Positions 57,481-64,000 of a DNA stretch of 64,000 nt are shown here, one piece after another. The DNA is taken from assembly GCA_022579005.1 (NCBI GenBank), contig MU401640.1, positions 1 to 64,000 of the forward strand, given 5' to 3'. The stretch is from Poronia punctata. Lineage: Eukaryota > Ascomycota > Sordariomycetes > Xylariales > Xylariaceae. Below the pieces are notes generated by a model. That model saw nothing but the letters and a program-made list of their open reading frames with translations. It was not told the DNA's origin and ran no database searches. Position 1 is the stretch's first letter, and each line of letters begins with the position of its first letter. The position numbers and the translations under genes were made by a program.

Positions 57481-60400
57481 CGTCTCCGAGTTCTGTTATT
57501 TACGAATGGACCGATGCGCGTGGCAGCGAAGGAGGACAGGCGGTGCTCCTAGTACCCGCTTGTCCTCTTACGGGCAGGAAACGCGACGGTGATATAGCTA
57601 ACGGTCCCAACAAATAACTTGCGCACATCAGTCATGGTGATACATCGGAAGAAATCAAACGTCTCGAGTCGGGATTCAAGCAGCGCGACGAAAAGAGGCG
57701 TGCGAGTTATCGGTCGGGCGGCGGGACGGATTGGGGTTTAAACGAGCGACGGGACGCAATCCGTAGTTTGTTGTCCAAGAAGCGAGCAACACTGGGAGAT
57801 GATTCCACGTTCCCTCTTCGTTTGGTCCTGGTCGAGCGAGATTCCAAAGCCCAAGCGACCAGCCAATTGCCTTGATTGTCCTGTCAAGCCGTCAAGTCAG
57901 AGACGACCACCTGGCGCCGTAAAGAACGTGGCCCAAGCAACGTAGACGGTACAAAGGGAATCGTGCCGCAGTTGAATTCGAGATGTAGAACGTCGTAGTT
58001 GGTACTCGTCGCTCGTCGCTCGTCGGTTTCGGGCGGGTTCGTGCTTTCGGTATTTGGTCTTCTCGTGGTCTCGAGGGTGAAAAATGTCACAAAACTATTC
58101 CACCTGGTCGGCAGTGAGGAGATGGTAAAAGAGGAAAGGGAACGAGAGCTAACAGCCAAGACAGTTGAGTAATGATAGGACACGGAAGGACAAGGTGGCT
58201 GTCACAGGTACTAAAGCGGAAGTACGTATCACCTCTCCTATTAAGATGAAAGACCGACGAAGTATTAGGTAGGTCGGTCAAACGTTAGGTGCGTAAACCA
58301 CCCATCTAGATACATGTAGATAGGTATGTAGGTAGTGGGCTGCTAGCAAAGTCAGTAAGTAGGAGTGGGAGTGGGAGAAAGGCAATAAGGCCGAAAGGGA
58401 GTCAAGCCAAGGTTGTCGGGGCCCGGGGGGATGATGATGGACCCTGGGTTGGCGGAGTTTCTGGATTGGCCATGGGTCATTCTTTCGTTCATTCATCGCT
58501 CTCTCCCTGTCAAAGAAGATAGTGACTGTAGCAGGTATTACGGTTCCTACCTCTAGCGAAAACGACTAACCACGGGTACCTTCTTCCCAGTCCGCCTACA
58601 TAGTGTAAACAATCCCCTGGGGAAGCAGACACAGTACAACTATACCTCTTAACTGTGGGAGATGCCTATCATCACCATTACAGCCCACGAATACCTAGGT
58701 AGACTATCCACATGGTATTAGGTACCCTAGATATCGTTAGGATTGTAGGGATGGTTCAGTTCTGCTAGGTTACTAGCGACTGACTGCCCGTGTAATGAGT
58801 GTGTTCATACACTGCAGTCAGTGGTGACTCCAGAGGAAGCGAGCAAGGTGTTGCAGAGAAAAGTATCTTTTTGGTGGGTCCAATGGTTCGATCTCGGATT
58901 TTACCAAGCTTTATTGACACGGTGCTGAGGTGGGATGGACCAAAATATGGGGTGCTCTGGAATGTGGTCTCTACTGGTTACGGCGCCTTGGCTCGGCCTA
59001 ATAGTGGAGTGTTGCCGACCTTTGTCCAGCGAGTGAGATATCGCCGAGCCCGCCTCACTGCCTCTTACGCTTTTTGCACCTCTACACCGAAGAACATCCG
59101 TCTTTCCTACTACTACCTACTACTACGACGACTACATTATCTCATCAACCTACACGCTTGGTTGGCTAGGTAGGTAGTTTAGACTTGTTATATTTGTTTA
59201 TCTTCTCGTTATCTTTGCCAAATTTCCTGCTTTATAATCTCTGCATGGCCAGCCCTACAAAGGTTTAAAAAAAATAGGGCTTACTTAATGCTGGCTTGGT
59301 AGGGCTGTCTACCTTAGGTTTGACGACGCCCGTACACATACTGAGGAAGGATGATCCGTGCGATCCAAAGGTCTTTTCCTATTTATTTCGTCAAGTTGTC
59401 GCATCTTTTACAGCTGCATATATCACCGTGTATGCCGTCTCATTGACTCTTCTACCTATAGTCTAAACTCTGGCCTAACGTTCACATAAGCTGGCAACTT
59501 AATTTATAGTACAGTACTTGAAGATTGAAACAGTCCATTCATTCACCCCAGGGAGGTTGCATACTGCTACACGGTGTTCTCGTGGGTCGGATTGGAATAC
59601 GCATGCTAACCTGGGACCGTGACCAGTTCTTTTTGAAAAGAAAAAAATCGCCTAGCTCCGGCCTGTTGAGCAGCACGACAGGTTGCAAGACCTTCTTCAG
59701 ATAGGCTTAAGGTTTTCGACTATCAAAAAGACAGCTCAGATGGGCGGCTCCGGCTTGAAGGACTTCACATGTCCCGCCGGATCCGTACACAGCTTCTCCT
59801 CTTTAAGTGGTCCATATCTTTTAAGTTGGGGTCGTTCTCATTAGATTCGGCCTAAGGTGACTTCCATACTTTTAGGGTCGAGTATCAAAGGGCCAGTTGG
59901 TCCTTACTTATCGGCCCGTGGCCGATGGCCATCCACTCTACCGCAACTGCTAGATCCTCCGGTCGCATAGGCGCGGAGACAACATCACCATCCGGCCCCA
60001 TCACCATTGGAGCCATATGGACTCGACTGCTTGCTTATCTTGCGCGGTGTTCCTAGTCTAAGCTCCACTAGACTACCGCACTCCTCTCTTCCAAGGCCGC
60101 GTTCTTCTGTGAGGGTGTGTTGGTAGGTATCCAATTCGCGGGCACCCCCATTCCTTCACCCCCTTGTCCGGGTAGACAGTTAATTTTGGGTATTCGAGAT
60201 GGCTGGCAAGCTACGAAACGCGACTCCAATTTAGCCTATTATCATAACCGATAGTGTCACAACAAACCTGCATGAAGTCATTTATCGGTCAGTCACTAGT
60301 TTCTAGGTCGCTGTCAGGCGTCGTACAGTCTTCAGAGAAACGTTTAAAAATGCGGCTTGTGCCAGGCCAATATTTTACGACATGAGATGCTTTTCGTAAG

Positions 60401-63400
60401 CTGGCGCTTCTTGCTCGCCTGTACGTTCGCTGCAATGCAGAGAGGGATTATTTGTGACCCTCTATTGGCGCTTAGCATGCAGTATTATTCGACCGAAGGC
60501 CTAAAATATCACCAGTGTCTTTAAAGGCTGGCGCAGTAGAATTTCTGCTTCAGATTGGAACCGTCCGAACACGGATATATGGAGCCAAACGTCACCACGC
60601 GAGTGGCAGCGTCATAAAATCTAGGCCCGGCCACGATAGATACATACCTACCAGAGATGGGTGAAAACAGTCGGAAGAAAAAGAGCTCAAGTTAACTATC
60701 CTAACTAGGGCTCTAGATAGGCCCGGCCCTCAGCCGCCATCTGCACATACGTGTAGATATCTCTACACGTACACAGTAGGTCAAACTACGTGTAGTGGCT
60801 CAATACGCACTTCCCTTCCTTGGAGGGATCTGCAGTCTATTTCGGCTCTTCTTTCTCTCTTTTTTATATATTCCCCCCCTAACCTAGATTTCTGTTTTTT
60901 CGCCGAGTATTCTCGTCTCGGTCCGCAGTGGAACCTCGATCCTTCCCAAGACATATGGCGTCTCCTTGCCTATGTTGATCTCTCCTGGACAGGCATTGTA
61001 AGGTAACAAAGCGTGGTCACTCGCTAAATGTTCCAGAGCTCTCGCTTAACGCCGACTAGCAGGTTTCATGAGGAGCATATCTATGTAACATCCGGTCATG
61101 AATATAATAATAAAGGCTGGATACGAGGTATGCACACCGTTTATGAACATCATGATGGCCAGTTGCAAGTCCTACCTAGTTTATGCTTAAGCACTGTATA
61201 TGCCTAAGAGCGTCTAGACGAGTAGGTACTGAGTATGCAAGTGAGGTAGGCTTCATTTACAAACGAGGAACAGATCTACCTGTTAGATGCGAAAGACGTA
61301 ATAGGTACCCGAATCTCCCAAACAGACAAAATTATTCCAAACCTCGTCACAGACTCATCACCTGCATCATCCCCATACCCGCACACCAGAAAATTTCTGA
61401 AGCATATCAATTCACTCATTCTAGCTTGCTCGACTCTTGGCAAATCTTACGAAGAAATACGACTCCTTGGATATTCTAATCAACATAAACCGCATTGTAT
61501 GAGCTTTATCTAGACTTTTTCACCTCCTATCGTTGGTGATGAAAACTCCCCGCAATAGAGCCGCTTTAGCTTACATGGGCTTTGCGGCCCTACCGCGGTG
61601 GTTCTATAAGCTTTCGCAACCCCTGCTTCTACGGTTCTGATTGGCCCTTATGGTAAAGAGTCCTCCCCCCATTCGGGCAAAGACTCGGCTGCGGCCATAT
61701 CTGAAGTGGTAGCATCAGGTGCCTGAGCAGTTGAGCAGAGCCTGAAATTCATTACCTTCCTCCAATTTCCAAGTCACACCGATCATTTGTCCATAGGCAA
61801 GAACATTTCAGGGTTTTGAAAGGAGAAAATGACGAGGCATTTTGAATAGCTGGCCTTCAGTAAGAAGAATATGGCTACCTTTAACACTCTCTAATCATTT
61901 CCACTGTTGTTGCTAGGAGTCAATCTTGAAACGCGTGACGGCCCCTTTCCACATTCCTAGCATTCTCACCAACTAGACCCAATGGGAGAACTGATCGCCT
62001 TCATCTATCGACAGCAGTTCCGAGACACGAATACTTATATATCTCGACCACCCATTACAATTGAGATATATTCAATCCAGATCTGATTGATCATCTGCCT
62101 GGCTGTAAGAGGATGAGACGCTGCGTCTTTATTATTTCTCCTTTCGCTGGTATTTCCAGACAAAGGTCTCAGTTTGTTCAACAATACGTTCGGCTACCTT
62201 TACAGGTAGACTAGACATTGGAGGATATTTTAAACCTCCTTCCTACGCCACAATCTTATGTGTAATGCGACTAATCCCGGCTATTATTCCCGTTGCTGAT
62301 GATGATCAATTGTCTGACCAACAACTTAAGCTATTCGTCGGAACCAAAGATGCAAGAAGGTAGGTTAAGAATGTAGCTATGCACATATACAAGTAGGTAG
62401 GTAGGTAGGCTCCTGCAGGCGACTACGAGTGCATATAATTATTATCACAACTTGGAGTCATCTACCACCGCTCTGGGTGACAAGAGGGATGTCTGTCAAT
62501 ATAAACATTATCAGGTGCAAAAGTTATATAACACGGTTGAAACAAGGCGTCCATATAAATGAGCGCATTTGAACAAATCGTGTAACCAACCCAGATGTAG
62601 TTAAATTACCTAAACAATCTCGAGCTCAAAACGATCAATCACCCAATTATACGGATCACACTAGTAGGGTCATTTTTACCCTAGGTTAGTGTCTTGTTAC
62701 AGAAGATTTGGACATGGGAAATCGGGAACGAGGAACAGTAAATTCAGGAACAGGTCCCTTGCCCAGGAAGCCCTAAAATACTCTTGTTTTTTGGTTAAGA
62801 GATTCAAGCGCGCATTTCAGTCAGTCGGGTCTTCCACCATCCATATCATCGGGTCTAGATAGGCTAGGTATTGGTACCAGACTTGGCCGCTTTGATCTCG
62901 GCACCAACCGTAGAGGCACCAATCTGGTATAAAGCAGGAAGCAGTCATTAATCCTACGACTTGGCTCTAATTAGGTGATTTCCTTACATCCGAGGTTCCG
63001 AGCACCCAAGAATTAAGTACGTACTCGTATTGCTGGGTACTTTGTAGAAGCGCAATCCTCCATCTATCTGTCAAGATCCAAGTACTTAAAGCATAGGTAT
63101 GCACGTAGTGGGTATACGATCACATTGCAAAGTATCGTCATCCCCAAGAATCCATCCATCAGGGTTACCTCGATGCTAAATAAATACAACCAAACAATTC
63201 CACGTTAAAATCTTATGTTTCACCAGCATTGTCATCTGGGAATCGGCCCTCTCCACAAACTATCTCGTGTCTGCAGGACGATCTTCCGTACTAATTATAA
63301 AACTTTCAATCTCGCCTACCAAAGCGGGTAGGTAGGTAATCAATAGCAAGTCAGATGATCGTCGTGCCCAAAGCTGAAAAATTGGACTGGAATGACGGGA

Positions 63401-64000
63401 AATGAGCGAGGCACGACAAAATTACACCTTGTTCAGCTGTGACCTCATGAAAAAAAATGTAGCAAGCCAGAGACAAAAAGTCGGAATTCTAATCTTACTT
63501 GTTTGAAACATTTCAAGATCTATCTGTGATAAGTCAACATACAAATACATTGGGCATTTCTGGAAAGCTTTATCATTCATTCCACTCTTCTACCTATTGT
63601 AGGTATCAGAGTGTACGTCTTGATATCAGATGAAAGCATCACATACAGGCAAGTAAGTTAGGTTAGGCAGGTAAGGAGGGTCTAGGCCTCGATACTGCGT
63701 GCGCCGACCATTGCATCATATCGTCCCGAACGTTTCGAAAGGCCATGTTCTAGAAAAGAATCGACTTGGCAGTGCATGTTGTCCTTACTCTCTACGTTTC
63801 AGATTGACCAGTCCATGTGCCAGACCTATGTTTGTTTCGGCCAGACCATATCTACGAGTACGTGTTCTGCCATCATGTTAAATTGTTAATAGAGAGCGAG
63901 AAGTCCGCCATTGTTGTACTGAAAGTCGTCGTACCCGTGACCTTGCCCCTATTATCCGACGCAGTATCTATCTACATGTACATAGTAAACAACCACATTA
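57481..64000. other. Long ORF-poor region to window end
   Basis: 6.5 kb of normal base composition without any recognisable protein domain. The longest open stretch (58,799-59,173, plus) has no family resemblance. The first about 350 bp should be the F-box gene promoter. The region contains TAGG runs (58,320, 59,165, 62,391-62,410, 63,330), octamers at 63,022 and 63,853, and one 43-codon ATG frame on the minus strand (60,016-59,885). It could hold non-coding transcripts or a distant gene's promoter, or simply be intergenic. Confidence 0.5.
59885..60016 (-). CDS. Candidate small protein, 43 residues
   Basis: A short ATG frame reads MAPMVMGPDGDVVSAPM followed by RPEDLAVAVEWMAIGHGP and ISKDQLAL, then TGA. 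The composition (acid/hydrophobic alternation around EDLAVAVEWM) resembles real protein more than surrounding frames do, but it is very short and I know no homologue. It could be an exon of a longer gene or chance. Confidence 0.2.
   Translation of the reverse strand: MAPMVMGPDGDVVSAPMRPEDLAVAVEWMAIGHGPISKDQLAL

Noticed and set aside
58880..58910. GGTTCGATCTC, resembling a tRNA B box
   Set aside because: No A box at the right distance and no acceptor or anticodon stems could be drawn.
58799..59173. 124-codon plus-strand frame in the 3' ORF-poor region
   Set aside because: No homology recognised; low-complexity end (YYYLLLRRLHYL) formed by CTA repeats.
1..64000. CRISPR array, prokaryotic operon features, rRNA
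   Set aside because: Sequence is clearly fungal nuclear DNA with spliceosomal introns; no regularly spaced direct repeats with unique spacers, and no rRNA recognised.

Overview
The window is filamentous ascomycete nuclear DNA (Pezizomycotina, probably Sordariomycetes). Evidence: genes carry one to six short introns (about 44-250 bp) with GTRNGY donors and CTAAC-type branch sites; the proteins are typical fungal housekeeping types; and two extremely AT-rich blocks (1 to about 3,475 and 10,299-13,993) carry the C-to-T signature of repeat-induced point mutation (RIP).

Region 1 (1 to about 15,650) is accessory and decayed. Two AT-rich blocks flank or interrupt broken genes of a secondary-metabolism type: a fungal rhodopsin-like membrane protein lacking its 3' half, an epoxide hydrolase fragment, a PaxM-like FAD monooxygenase fragment, a short-chain dehydrogenase with three stop codons, and a berberine-bridge-type FAD oxidoreductase with a frameshift that cannot be followed past the second AT-rich block. 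The second block has 56-bp terminal inverted repeats that differ only by RIP-type transitions, so it is a RIP-killed TIR transposon. The first block ends in a related terminus.

Region 2 (about 16.2-57.5 kb) is ordinary gene space on both strands. In order: a glutamine-amidotransferase-like conserved protein, a NADAR-domain protein, TIM44, mitochondrial uS11, a PPPDE/DeSI-type peptidase, OLA1 ATPase, a small basic protein, a DUF7730/F-box-like protein, a Grx6/7-type glutaredoxin, a secreted type-B carboxylesterase, mitochondrial prolyl-tRNA synthetase, Noc1/Mak21, a mitochondrial hotdog thioesterase, APS kinase, V-ATPase subunit C, a 1,002-residue AT-hook protein and an F-box protein. Most gene models were rebuilt exon by exon and keep frame. 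Several genes serve mitochondria (TIM44, uS11m, mtProRS, thioesterase), but each appears to have its own promoter and no operon-like organisation is seen.

Region 3 (57.5-64 kb) is about 6.5 kb without a recognisable gene. Across all non-coding DNA the octamer TACGAGTA/TACTCGTA and TAGG-tetramer runs recur far more than expected, while I found none of the octamers in exons. I found no tRNA, rRNA or CRISPR. No complete new system is evident; the best leads are the RIP-killed TIR element, the decayed cluster and the recurrent intergenic octamer.
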